A stretch of DNA of 64,000 bases from NCBI GenBank assembly GCA_044221555.1, contig JBGAOY010000001.1:372001-436000 (forward strand), given 5' to 3'. The notes below the pieces were generated by a model. The model made no database searches and was not told the DNA's origin. It saw nothing but the letters and a program-made list of their open reading frames with translations. A program made the position numbers and the translations under genes. Source of the stretch: JAEUJM01 sp044221555 (GTDB taxonomy: Bacteria > Actinomycetota > Acidimicrobiia > Acidimicrobiales > DATDAH01). Each line of letters starts with the position of its first letter. Within the stretch, counting starts at the first letter, position 1. Below are positions 31,558-39,302 of this stretch, piece by piece.

Positions 31558-31939
31558 CGGTCTCCTCGGAGCTGTCAGGGGCAGGGCCGAAGGCCCGGTA
31601 GAAGCAGGTGCGCTCGCCGGTGTGGCAGGCGCCGCGGCCCTCCTGGTCGACGATGAAGAGCAGCACGTCGCCGTCGCAGTCGTAGAACGCGGCCCGCACG
31701 TACTGGCGGTCGCCCGACGTCTCGCCCTTGCACCAGAATTCCTGGCGGGAGCGGCTCCAGAACCAGGTCCGGCCGGTCTCCAGGGTCTTGGCCAGCGCTT
31801 CGGCGTTCATCCACGCCATCATCAGGACCTGGCCGTTCTCGGCGTCCTGCACGATGGCCGCGACCAATCCGTCGTCGTTGTAGTTCACCGCGGCCAACTG
31901 CTCGGCGGTCGCCCCCACGGGCTCGGCCACGAAGCTCAC
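31541..31939 (-). CDS. hisI: Phosphoribosyl-AMP cyclohydrolase
   Basis: HisI opens the purine ring in the third step of histidine synthesis. The 132-residue enzyme has the zinc ligands in FYDCDGDVLLFIVDQEGRGACHTGERTCFYR, read as two clusters, and the substrate motif WSRSRQEFWCKGETSG. It is the stand-alone form, with no HisE domain fused; hisE is not in the window. The GTG start overlaps the groES-like stop. Confidence 0.94.
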   Translation of the reverse strand: MSFVAEPVGATAEQLAAVNYNDDGLVAAIVQDAENGQVLMMAWMNAEALAKTLETGRTWFWSRSRQEFWCKGETSGDRQYVRAAFYDCDGDVLLFIVDQEGRGACHTGERTCFYRAFGPAPDSSEETGVPPE

Positions 31940-32292
31940 AGGTAGAGGCCAGTGCTGCCCTCGTCGAGGCGGGGGGCGGCCACGGCGTGGATGTCGCGCT
32001 CACGGAGGATGACGTAGTCCTGGCCGCGGACCTCGACCTCGAAGCGGTCCTCGGGGTTGAACAGCACGTGGTCGCCAGGCTCGACGCTGCGCACGTTGGG
32101 GCCGGCGGCGACGGCCTCCGCCCACACCAGGCGCTTGCCCACCTGCGCGGTGGCGGGGATGACGATGCCGCCGCTCGACCGCCGCTCGCCCTCGCTGGAG
32201 GTCTGCACCAGGATGCGGTCGTTCAGCATCTTGATCGGCAGCTTGTCGTCGCCGTCGTCCTCGGCGGGCCCCGCCGATCCTTTCGCTGACAT
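31936..32292 (-). CDS. GroES/Cpn10-family protein
   Basis: This 118-residue protein aligns with co-chaperonin GroES: a beta-barrel start (IKMLNDRILVQ), a mobile-loop-like stretch (ERRSSGGIVIPATAQ), GDHVLFNPEDRFEVEVRGQDYVILRERDIHAV. It differs by an acidic N-terminal extension of about 18 residues and a C-terminal tail (RLDEGSTGLYL). No groEL is nearby, so it may be an extra copy or a protein with another partner. TACGGT seven bases before the ATG suggests a leaderless promoter that could also drive hisI, trpE and beyond. Confidence 0.82.
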   Translation of the reverse strand: MSAKGSAGPAEDDGDDKLPIKMLNDRILVQTSSEGERRSSGGIVIPATAQVGKRLVWAEAVAAGPNVRSVEPGDHVLFNPEDRFEVEVRGQDYVILRERDIHAVAAPRLDEGSTGLYL

Positions 32293-32299
32293 CCGAGTC

Positions 32300-32305
32300 A
32301 CCGTA
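32300..32305 (-). promoter_or_regulatory. -10 box, leaderless start of the groES-like gene
   Basis: TACGGT, then seven bases (GACTCGG) and the ATG at 32292. It would give the downstream hisI-trpE-trpC set a promoter separate from hisD. Confidence 0.6.
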
Positions 32306-32312
32306 CCGGCCG

Positions 32313-32984
32313 TCAGTTCCCGTCCGGTTCGACCACGGTGACACCGAGCCGGACCGGCGCCGGGGCGGGATCGGCCGCCAGCGAGGCCTCGAGCCGGTAG
32401 TCCCCCGGCTCGACGTCGAGGGGGCTTCCCGTCAGCGCGAGGCGGTACTCCTGGCCGGCGCCGATGAGCTGGCAGCGCTGCTGCTGGGCGAACACCCGGC
32501 CCGCACTCCAGCGGTAGGCGACCTCGCCGTCGTGGCGCAGCACGACATCGGCGTCCTGCGCCGTCGGGTACACGAGCGTCGCCGCGGTGTCGCCCCGGTT
32601 GGCGACCGTGAGCTCCCAACGGACACGCCCGGACTCGAGGGTCTCCCGCAACTGCACCCGCAGCTCGAGGTGGCGCGCCACAGACTCGGGGTTCGGATCG
32701 CCGTGGTCCTGGCAGGTCGCGCCGTCGGGCGCGGTGGCACCGGCCAGCGGGTCGGTGTTGGGCGGGCCGCTGGTGGGGCTGGTGGCGCCGGTGGGCGGGA
32801 TCAGCGAGGCGTCGGTGGCCACGCTCGTGTCGGTGACCGACGGGCCGGTGCCACCCGACCCCGAGGTCCCGTCCGCATCCGTCGACCCGCCGCCTCCGCT
32901 GCTGCAGGACGCCACCAGGAGCGCACCCGCCACCAACAGCGCACCGGGCGCCCGCGCGCCACGGAACACCCGGCGACCGGTCAC
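32313..32984 (-). CDS. Lipoprotein with BsuPI-like domain
   Basis: This 223-residue protein has a lipoprotein signal with lipobox LVASC (Cys near residue 27), a Ser/Gly/Thr-rich linker (to about residue 90) and a C-terminal immunoglobulin-like domain. The latter resembles the BsuPI family (WELTVANRGDTAATLVYPTAQDADVVL, PGDYRLEASLA), first known as an intracellular proteinase inhibitor. It would sit on the outer face of the membrane. It starts with a four-base overlap with hisF, so it is co-translated with histidine enzymes for no obvious reason. Confidence 0.75.
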   Translation of the reverse strand: MTGRRVFRGARAPGALLVAGALLVASCSSGGGGSTDADGTSGSGGTGPSVTDTSVATDASLIPPTGATSPTSGPPNTDPLAGATAPDGATCQDHGDPNPESVARHLELRVQLRETLESGRVRWELTVANRGDTAATLVYPTAQDADVVLRHDGEVAYRWSAGRVFAQQQRCQLIGAGQEYRLALTGSPLDVEPGDYRLEASLAADPAPAPVRLGVTVVEPDGN

Positions 32985-33754
32985 CGGGGGCGCACGGCGA
33001 TGCCCTGCGCCGCCAGGTGGTCCTTGGCCTCGCCCACGGTGTGCTCACCGAAGTGGAAGATCGACGCGGCCAGCACCGCGTCGGCCCTGCCCCGCAGCAC
33101 GCCGTCGGCCAGGTGCTGCAGCGAGCCGACCCCCCCACTGGCGATGACGGGCACACCGCAGGCGGCGGCGACCGCACTGGTGAGCTCGAGGTCGAAGCCG
33201 TCCCGGGTGCCGTCGCGGTCCATCGAGGTGAGCAGGATCTCGCCCGCCCCCAGCTCCTCGCACCGGACCGCCCACGCCACCGCGTCGAGCCCGGTCGGGC
33301 GGCGCCCTCCGTGGGTGTACACCTCGAACGCGGGACCGTCCGTCCCCGCTTCGGCGCGGCGGGCGTCGATGGCCACCACCACGCACTGGGCGCCGAACTC
33401 GGTGGCGAGCTCGGTGATCAGGTCGGGCCGCTCGATGGCCGCGGTGTTGATCGACACCTTGTCGGCGCCGGCCCGCAGGAGGCGGCGAGCGTCGTCGACC
33501 GAGCGGATGCCGCCGCCGATGGTGAACGGGATGAACACCTGCTCCGCGGTGCGCCGGGCCACGTCGACGATGGTGTCGCGATCGTCGGACGAGGCGGTGA
33601 TGTCCAGGAAGACGACCTCGTCGGCACCCTCCTGGTCGTAGCGGGCCGCCAACTCGACCGGGTCGCCGGCATCGACCAGGTCGACGAAATTGACCCCCTT
33701 GACGACCCTGCCGTTGTCGACATCGAGGCACGGGATGATGCGGGCGGTGCGCAC
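32981..33754 (-). CDS. hisF: Imidazole glycerol phosphate synthase cyclase subunit
   Basis: HisF uses ammonia from HisH to make imidazole glycerol phosphate and AICAR. The 257-residue barrel has the catalytic Asp residues in IPCLDVDNGRVVKGVNF and VVVAIDARR, and phosphate sites GGGIRS and ASGGVGS. The GTG start lies one base after the hisA stop. The C-terminal end overlaps the lipoprotein gene by four bases. Confidence 0.95.
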   Translation of the reverse strand: MRTARIIPCLDVDNGRVVKGVNFVDLVDAGDPVELAARYDQEGADEVVFLDITASSDDRDTIVDVARRTAEQVFIPFTIGGGIRSVDDARRLLRAGADKVSINTAAIERPDLITELATEFGAQCVVVAIDARRAEAGTDGPAFEVYTHGGRRPTGLDAVAWAVRCEELGAGEILLTSMDRDGTRDGFDLELTSAVAAACGVPVIASGGVGSLQHLADGVLRGRADAVLAASIFHFGEHTVGEAKDHLAAQGIAVRPR

Positions 33755-33755
33755 G

Positions 33756-34484
33756 TCAGCCCCCGCTCGACGCCGCGAGCGCGGCGCCGAGCGTGAACGC
33801 GCCCTCGTAGAGGGCCCGGCCGACGATCGCCCCGCTGAGGCGGCGCCCGCCGACCTGCAGGGCACCGAGGGACTCGAGGTCGGCCACCGCGCCCACGCCA
33901 CCCGACGCGATCACGTCGACGTCGGTCGCCGCCAGCATCTCGCCCAGCCCCGCCAGGTCGGGCCCCTCGAGGGTGCCGTCGCGCCCGATGTCGGTGACCA
34001 CCACGGCGGCGATGCCCACCTCGGCGAACTCACGAGCGACCTCGAACACCGAGCGCTCGGAGGTGGACTCCCACCCGCGAACCGCCACCCGGCCGCCGCG
34101 GGCATCGAGACCGACCGCGACGGGGTGGCGAGCGGCGAGGCGGGCGACGAGGTCGGGCTGCTCGAGGGCGACGGTGCCCAGGACGACGCGGGCCACGCCG
34201 GCGTCGAAGAGTCGGTCGGCGGCGGCCTCGTCGCGGATGCCCCCTCCGGTCTGCACCGGCACGTCGACCGCCGCGGCGATGGCCGCGATCTGCTCGGTGT
34301 GGGCCGGGGTGCCGCTGCGGGCACCGTCGAGGTCGACCACGTGGATCCACGGTGCGCCCTCGTCGGCGAAGCGACACGCCTGGGCGACGGGGTCGTCGCC
34401 GTACACGGTCTCCTGCGCGTAGTCGCCCTGGTACAGGCGCACGCACTTGCCACCGCGCAGGTCGATGGCGGGGTACAGGTCCAT
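33756..34484 (-). CDS. hisA: ProFAR isomerase HisA
   Basis: HisA performs the Amadori isomerisation before HisF. The 242-residue barrel begins LYPAIDLRGGKCVRLYQGDYAQETVY, the classical HisA form with catalytic Asp8 and, later, VVTDIGRDGT. It does not look like PriA (which has PAVDV and a Gly-rich QTEYG region), consistent with the separate trpF downstream. The ATG overlaps the hisH stop by one base. Confidence 0.94.
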   Translation of the reverse strand: MDLYPAIDLRGGKCVRLYQGDYAQETVYGDDPVAQACRFADEGAPWIHVVDLDGARSGTPAHTEQIAAIAAAVDVPVQTGGGIRDEAAADRLFDAGVARVVLGTVALEQPDLVARLAARHPVAVGLDARGGRVAVRGWESTSERSVFEVAREFAEVGIAAVVVTDIGRDGTLEGPDLAGLGEMLAATDVDVIASGGVGAVADLESLGALQVGGRRLSGAIVGRALYEGAFTLGAALAASSGG

Positions 34485-35125
34485 CAGGCCGGCTGCCGAG
34501 CACCGCGCGCCTGGCGCGCCGCGGCCCTGGCGAAGTTGGCCAGCACCGCGAGGCCCTTCGCACTCGACTTCTCGGGGTGGAACTGGGTCGCCCACACGTT
34601 GCCCTGCTCGACAGCGGCGGTCACCGGCCCGCCGTAGTCGCAGGTGGCGACGACCGCGTCGCCCGGAGGCGGGGCGTAGGAGTGCACGAAGTACATCCAC
34701 ATCGGGTCGGCGATGCCGTCGAGCAGCCCGGACGGCCCCCGGCGCTCGAGCACGTTCCACTGTATCTGGGGGCGCTTCTCGGTGTCGGGGAGCAGCCGCA
34801 CCGTGCCGGGCAGGACCCCGAGGCCGGCGGTGTCGGGCGCCTCCTCGGACGCCTCGTAGAGCATCTGCATGCCCACGCAGATGCCCAGCACCGGCCGGCC
34901 CGACTCGACCGCGGCCAGCGTGGGGCCGGCCAGGTCGCCGTCGTGCAGGGCCTCCATGCAGCGTCCGAAGTTGCCCACCCCGGCGATCACCACGGCGTCG
35001 GCGGTGTCGATCACGTGCCGGTCCGCGGTGAGTCGGGCGTCGGCGCCCACGTGCTCGAACGCCTTCTGGGCCGAGCGCAGGTTGCCGATGCCGTAGTCGA
35101 CCACGGCGATGACCGGCCCACTCAC
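34484..35125 (-). CDS. hisH: Imidazole glycerol phosphate synthase glutaminase subunit
   Basis: HisH releases ammonia from glutamine for HisF. The 213-residue class I amidotransferase has the nucleophile in LGICVGMQML and the His-Glu pair in TQFHPEKSSAKG. N-terminal VVDYGIGNLRS matches too. One region is unusual: the family's PHMGWN motif reads PQIQWN here, with Gln at the usual His and Gly places. The start is GTG at 35125, overlapping hisB. Confidence 0.94.
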   Translation of the reverse strand: MSGPVIAVVDYGIGNLRSAQKAFEHVGADARLTADRHVIDTADAVVIAGVGNFGRCMEALHDGDLAGPTLAAVESGRPVLGICVGMQMLYEASEEAPDTAGLGVLPGTVRLLPDTEKRPQIQWNVLERRGPSGLLDGIADPMWMYFVHSYAPPPGDAVVATCDYGGPVTAAVEQGNVWATQFHPEKSSAKGLAVLANFARAAARQARGARQPA

Positions 35126-35712
35126 AGCGTGCCCTTCGTGGAGGGCACGCCGCTGCCCTCGATGCGCACTGCGTTGCGCAGCGAGTGGGCGACCCCCTTG
35201 AAGGTGGCCTCGATGATGTGGTGGGTGTTCTTGCCCCGGCGCTTGGTGATGTGCAGGGTCATCGCCGACGCCACCACGAAGGCCCGCCAGAACTCCTCGA
35301 TGAGCTGAGGGTCGAACGGCGGGTCGCTCAGGATCTTCTCGCCGGGGAACTCGACCTCGTAGTGCAGGTAGGGACGGCCGGACAGATCGAGGGCGACCTC
35401 GACGAGGGCCTCGTCGAGCGGGACCGACGACGAGGCGAACCGACGCACGCCGGCCTTGTCGCCCAGGGCCTCGGCCAGGGCCTCACCCAGCGCGATGCCG
35501 ACGTCTTCCACCGTGTGGTGGGCATCGATCTCGAGGTCGCCCACCGCATGGATGCGCAGGTCGAAGCCGCCGTGGCGGCCGAGTTGGCTGAGCATGTGGT
35601 CGAAGAACGGGATGCCGGTGGTGATCTCGACGATGCCCGTGCCGTCGACATCGATCTCGAGATCGATGGCCGTCTCCTTCGTGCGCCGTTCGCGGCTCGC
35701 GAAGCGGCTCAT
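35122..35712 (-). CDS. hisB: Imidazoleglycerol-phosphate dehydratase
   Basis: HisB dehydrates IGP to imidazole acetol phosphate. The 196-residue protein has the manganese motifs DAHHTVEDVGIALGEAL and NTHHIIEATFKGVAHSLR, plus GIPFFDHMLSQLGRHG. It is the single-function form, without the phosphatase domain of enterobacterial HisB. The ATG at 35712 fits the family N-terminus; a gap of 46 bases separates it from hisC. Confidence 0.95.
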   Translation of the reverse strand: MSRFASRERRTKETAIDLEIDVDGTGIVEITTGIPFFDHMLSQLGRHGGFDLRIHAVGDLEIDAHHTVEDVGIALGEALAEALGDKAGVRRFASSSVPLDEALVEVALDLSGRPYLHYEVEFPGEKILSDPPFDPQLIEEFWRAFVVASAMTLHITKRRGKNTHHIIEATFKGVAHSLRNAVRIEGSGVPSTKGTL

Positions 35713-35758
35713 GCTCCGTGCCCCTGGCGTGGCCGGGAGTCCCGGGCCGTCGTTGCGC

Positions 35759-36826
35759 TCATGAGAGGACATCCTCCAGGGCGGCGAGGAATCGGTCGTC
35801 CTCGTCCGGTGTGCCAATGGTGACGCGCAGGCACCCGTCGAGGCGAGGCCAGGACGCGCAGTTGCGGACCAGCACCGAGCGTTCGACGAGCGCCCGCCAC
35901 ACCGTGTCACCGTCACCCGAACGGGGACGGAACAGCACGAAGTTCGCGCCCGACGGCCACACGTCGACGTCCAGGTCGGCCAGGCGGGCCACCAGTCGGC
36001 CCCGCTCCTCGACGATCGCGGCGACCCGGCGGTCCATCTCGTCGCGGTGGCCGAGGGCCAGGCGCCCGGCGGCCTGCTTCACCGCGTCGAGGTGGTAGGG
36101 CAGCGTCACCTTGTCGAGCTCCGCGATCAGCCAGTCGGGGCCGACGACGTAGCCCAGGCGCGCCGCCGCCATCGACCAGGTCTTGGAGAACGTGCGGGTG
36201 ACGCACAGCGGCCGGCGCTCGTCGACGAGCGTGAGCGCCGACCAGGGGGCGAACTGGCCGTAGGCCTCGTCCACCACCAGCAGACCGTCGACCGCCTCGA
36301 CCTGCTCGAGCACCGAGCGCACCGTCGCCTCGGTCTCGACCATGCCGGTGGGGTTGTTGGGCGAGCACAGGAACGTGACCGTCGGTCGCAGGCCACCCAC
36401 GACGCGCTCGACCTCGGCGGGGTCGAGCGAGAAGTCGGCGGCGCGCTCGCCCACGTGCACCGCCGTGCCCGTGATGCGGGCCAGGTGGGAGTGCAGCGCG
36501 TAGGTCGGCTCGAACACGCCCACGGACCGCCCGGGACCGCCGTAGGTGAGGAGGAGGCACTGGAGCACCTCGTTCGAGCCGTTGGCGGCGAACACCTGGG
36601 TGGGCGCCACGCCGTGGCCCTCGGCGATGGTGGCCCGCAGCGCCGACGCGGCCCGGTCGGGGTACCGGTGCCACTCGACGTCGGCGATCGCCCGCTGGAC
36701 CTCGGCGACCCACCCGTCCGGCGGCGGCGCGGGCGACTCGTTGGTGTTGAGGCGGACCTCGACCTCGACCTGAGGCGAGTGGTAGCCCTCGAGCGCGACC
36801 AGGTCGTCGCGGGGAGCGACCGTCAT
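35759..36826 (-). CDS. hisC: Histidinol-phosphate aminotransferase
   Basis: HisC is a fold-type I PLP enzyme that makes histidinol phosphate. The 355-residue protein has RLNTNESP at the N-terminus, ANGSNEVLQ, the substrate region SPNNPTG, DEAYGQF and the PLP lysine in TRTFSKTWSMAAARLGY. The ATG overlaps the hisD stop by four bases. The long open frame upstream is a shadow of hisD. Confidence 0.94.
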   Translation of the reverse strand: MTVAPRDDLVALEGYHSPQVEVEVRLNTNESPAPPPDGWVAEVQRAIADVEWHRYPDRAASALRATIAEGHGVAPTQVFAANGSNEVLQCLLLTYGGPGRSVGVFEPTYALHSHLARITGTAVHVGERAADFSLDPAEVERVVGGLRPTVTFLCSPNNPTGMVETEATVRSVLEQVEAVDGLLVVDEAYGQFAPWSALTLVDERRPLCVTRTFSKTWSMAAARLGYVVGPDWLIAELDKVTLPYHLDAVKQAAGRLALGHRDEMDRRVAAIVEERGRLVARLADLDVDVWPSGANFVLFRPRSGDGDTVWRALVERSVLVRNCASWPRLDGCLRVTIGTPDEDDRFLAALEDVLS

Positions 36827-38112
36827 GGCGTCCAACCCTGACGCAGCCGGACCGACTCGGCGTGGGCCTCGAGCCCCTCGGCCGACGCGATCGCGGCGAC
36901 CACCGGAGCGGCCTCGGCGAAGGCGTCCCGGTCGAGCGAGATCACGTGCAGCCGCTTCTGGAAGTCGTCCACCGTGAGCGCCCCGGAGAAGCGGGCGGTG
37001 CCGGCCGTGGGGAGCACGTGGCTGGGACCGGCGAGGTAGTCGCCCACCGACGCCGGTGCCAGCGGGCCGGTGAACACCGCCCCGGCGTGACGGACGAGCG
37101 GCACCAGCAACTCGGGCGCCTCGCTCATCAGCTGCAGGTGCTCCGGGGCGATCAGGTTCGCCACCTCGAGGGCCTGCTCGGGCGAGTCGACGAGCACGGC
37201 GTATCCGCCCTCGGCGAAGGTGGAGAGGATCTCGTCGCGGCGCGGCGCGGCGGCGGTGAGGCGGTCGACCTCCGCCACGATGGCCTCGAGCGCCTCGGCC
37301 GACCACGTGAGCAGCCAGGCCAGGCCGCCGGGGCCGTGCTCGGCCTGCACGATCAGGTCGATGGCGGCGAACGTCGGCGGGGTGCTGTCGTCGGCCACCA
37401 CGACGATCTCGGAGGGACCCGCGAAGGCCGAGGGCACGCCGACGACGCCGGCGACCTCGCGCTTGGCGACCGACACGTAGACGTTCCCCGGCCCCACGAT
37501 GACGTCGACCGGGGCGATCGTGTCGGTGCCGTAGGCCATGGCCGCGATGGCTTGGGCGCCGCCGACCGCGTACACCTCGTCGACGCCGGCCAGCGCAGCC
37601 GCGGCGAGCGTGACCGAAGGAACGTGCCCCGTCCGGTCGGGCGGGACGCACAGCGCGATCTCGCCGACGCCGGCGGCCCGGGCCGGGAGCGCGGTCATGA
37701 GCACGGTGGAGGGGTAGACCGCCCGCCCGCCCGGCACGTAGAGCCCGGCACGGTCGACCGGGCGGCGCAGGTCGCGGATGTGCAGGCCGCCCCGGTGGTA
37801 GTCGTGCTCGGCGCCCACCTGCGAGCGCTGGAAGTCGGCGATGCCGGCCGCGGCCGACTCGAGCGAACCGCGCAGGTCGGCGTCGAGGCCGGCCAGCGCC
37901 CGGTCGAGGTCGGCGGCGGGAACCCGGAGCGAGTCGGGAGCGACCCCGTCGAAGCGCTCGGTGAGCTCGCGCAGGGCGTCGTCGCCCCGGGCCCGGACGT
38001 CGGCGATGATGGCCCGTACCGCCGCGACCGGCTCCTCCCTACCCACGTCGGGGCGTGGGAGCAGGGCACGCAGGTCGCCACCGGCCCCGCGGAGATCGAG
38101 ACGGTTCAACAC
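36823..38112 (-). CDS. hisD: Histidinol dehydrogenase
   Basis: HisD oxidises histidinol to histidine in two NAD steps. The 429-residue zinc enzyme shows GLYVPGGRAVYPS, VGGAQAIAAMAYGT, VIVGPGNVYV, AFAGPSEI, the zinc site QAEHGPGG and the catalytic pair in IAPEHLQ. It is the first gene of the his run and starts with GTG at 38112. The upstream 130 bp separate it from a divergent small gene and hold a TACCGT box plus a 12-codon open frame that overlaps its start. Confidence 0.95.
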   Translation of the reverse strand: MLNRLDLRGAGGDLRALLPRPDVGREEPVAAVRAIIADVRARGDDALRELTERFDGVAPDSLRVPAADLDRALAGLDADLRGSLESAAAGIADFQRSQVGAEHDYHRGGLHIRDLRRPVDRAGLYVPGGRAVYPSTVLMTALPARAAGVGEIALCVPPDRTGHVPSVTLAAAALAGVDEVYAVGGAQAIAAMAYGTDTIAPVDVIVGPGNVYVSVAKREVAGVVGVPSAFAGPSEIVVVADDSTPPTFAAIDLIVQAEHGPGGLAWLLTWSAEALEAIVAEVDRLTAAAPRRDEILSTFAEGGYAVLVDSPEQALEVANLIAPEHLQLMSEAPELLVPLVRHAGAVFTGPLAPASVGDYLAGPSHVLPTAGTARFSGALTVDDFQKRLHVISLDRDAFAEAAPVVAAIASAEGLEAHAESVRLRQGWTP

Positions 38113-38159
38113 GGCGAGGGCCGGACGGGGCGGGGGCGGCGCATGGAGGCATCACGGTA
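38106..38159 (-). promoter_or_regulatory. Candidate hisD promoter and short leader frame
   Basis: TACCGT (38159-38154) lies 9 bases before an ATG at 38144 that opens a 12-codon frame (MRRPRPVRPSPC) whose stop TGA at 38108-38106 overlaps the hisD start region. It has no His codons, so it is not a classical attenuator leader. Confidence 0.35.
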
Positions 38160-38241
38160 CCGGCGCGCCGGGCCCGCATCCGACCGGTTTCAGCGGGCGC
38201 GGATAGACAGGGGCGGTGCGTCCGACCGAGGTACCGATCCC

Positions 38242-38433
38242 GTGAGCCCAGATTCCGCCCAGCTGTCGTCGGTGGCCACGGGCCTCGGCGAGATGATCCA
38301 GCGCGTGTCCGACGCCGCCGACGATCTGCGGCGTGACGGCCGCGACGACCTGGCCGGCGACCTGTACGAGGTGGAACGGTCACTCCAAGCGGCCGCCCGG
38401 CGACTGGCCGCGGTGGTCCGGCACCTCGCCTGA
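38242..38433 (+). CDS. Small helical protein of unknown function
   Basis: This 63-residue soluble protein has a Ser-rich start and then amphipathic helices (GEMIQRVSDAADDLRRDG, EVERSLQAAARRLAAVVRHL). No family is recognised. The GTG at 38242 overlaps the stop of a nine-codon frame from 38216 (VRPTEVPIP), which itself follows TAGACA by six bases; this resembles a leaderless coupled leader. It is divergent from hisD and ends before a hairpin. Confidence 0.55.
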   Translation: MSPDSAQLSSVATGLGEMIQRVSDAADDLRRDGRDDLAGDLYEVERSLQAAARRLAAVVRHLA

Positions 38434-38482
38434 CACCCCGCCACCGTCGCCGGCGCCCGGGCGGGCCGGCCCGAAAACGTCA

Positions 38483-38506
38483 CCGGCGCCCCTTGCGGGG
38501 CGCCGG
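38483..38506. terminator. Hairpin between the small helical gene and nth
   Basis: CCGGCGCCCC and GGGGCGCCGG form a 10-bp stem with loop TTGC between convergent genes. There is no T-tract; use on either strand is possible. Confidence 0.65.
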
Positions 38507-38640
38507 CGCGGGCGACATCGGGCGGCGGACCCGTCTGTCGCCTTCTACCAGGTGGCGGGAACCTGGTTGACCAGATCTTAACCCCACTCACCGCCGCGAC
38601 ACACGCACCCTGCGTCCAAAATTTTCGACAATTGTCACCG

Positions 38641-39282
38641 TCACACCCGCGACGACGGACAGAAGTCGTTCAGCACGCAGTCCTCGCAGCGGGGCCGGCG
38701 GGCGATGCACACCCGGCGACCGTGCAGGATGAGGCGGAGGCTGAACCTGCCCCGCTCGGCGGCGGGCACCATGGCGTTGAGCTCGTGCTCGACCTTCACC
38801 GCGTCGGTCTCGGTGGTGAGACCGAGCAGGCGCGACAACCGGCCCACGTGGGTGTCCACGGGGAGGCCCGGGAGGTCGAAGGCCACGCTGCGCACCACGT
38901 TGGCCGTCTTGCGCCCCACGCCCGGCAACGCCGCCAACTCCTTCATCGAGCTCGGCACCTGGCCGTCGTGGCGATCGACCAGGGCGTTGGCCATCCCGAG
39001 CAGGCTCTTCGCCTTGTTCCTGAAGAAGCCCGTGGAGTGGATGAGCCGCTCGAGCTCGGCGGGCTCGGCCTCGGCCAGGTCCTCCGGCGTGGGGTAGCGG
39101 GCGAACACCGACGGCGTGACCATGTTCACCCGGGCGTCGGTGCACTGGGCGGACAGGATCGTCGCCACCAGCAGCTGGTAGGGCGAGTCGTGGTCCAGCT
39201 CGCACCGTGCGTCGGGGTACTCCTCGGTGAGACGCAGCCGGGTCTCGCGGGCGCGGCCGCGCGGGGATCTCGGTCTGGTCAC
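38641..39282 (-). CDS. nth: Endonuclease III
   Basis: Nth removes oxidised pyrimidines and cuts at abasic sites in base-excision repair. The 213-residue protein has the helix-hairpin-helix with catalytic Lys (LPGVGRKTANVV), the catalytic Asp in LPVDTHVGRL, and a 4Fe-4S loop (C-x6-C-x2-C-x5-C: CIARRPRCEDCVLNDFC). TAGCCT eight bases before the GTG at 39282 supports this start over the longer frame. It is divergent from mshD with only 20 bases between starts. Confidence 0.94.
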   Translation of the reverse strand: MTRPRSPRGRARETRLRLTEEYPDARCELDHDSPYQLLVATILSAQCTDARVNMVTPSVFARYPTPEDLAEAEPAELERLIHSTGFFRNKAKSLLGMANALVDRHDGQVPSSMKELAALPGVGRKTANVVRSVAFDLPGLPVDTHVGRLSRLLGLTTETDAVKVEHELNAMVPAAERGRFSLRLILHGRRVCIARRPRCEDCVLNDFCPSSRV

Positions 39283-39290
39283 CGCGTGGG

Positions 39291-39296
39291 AGGCTA
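39291..39296 (-). promoter_or_regulatory. -10 box, leaderless start of nth
   Basis: TAGCCT followed by eight bases and the GTG at 39282. Confidence 0.5.
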
Positions 39297-39302
39297 CCGG
39301 CG

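Noticed and set aside
33756..34484. HisA as bifunctional PriA
   Set aside because: The N-terminal motif is of the HisA type, and a separate trpF lies downstream.
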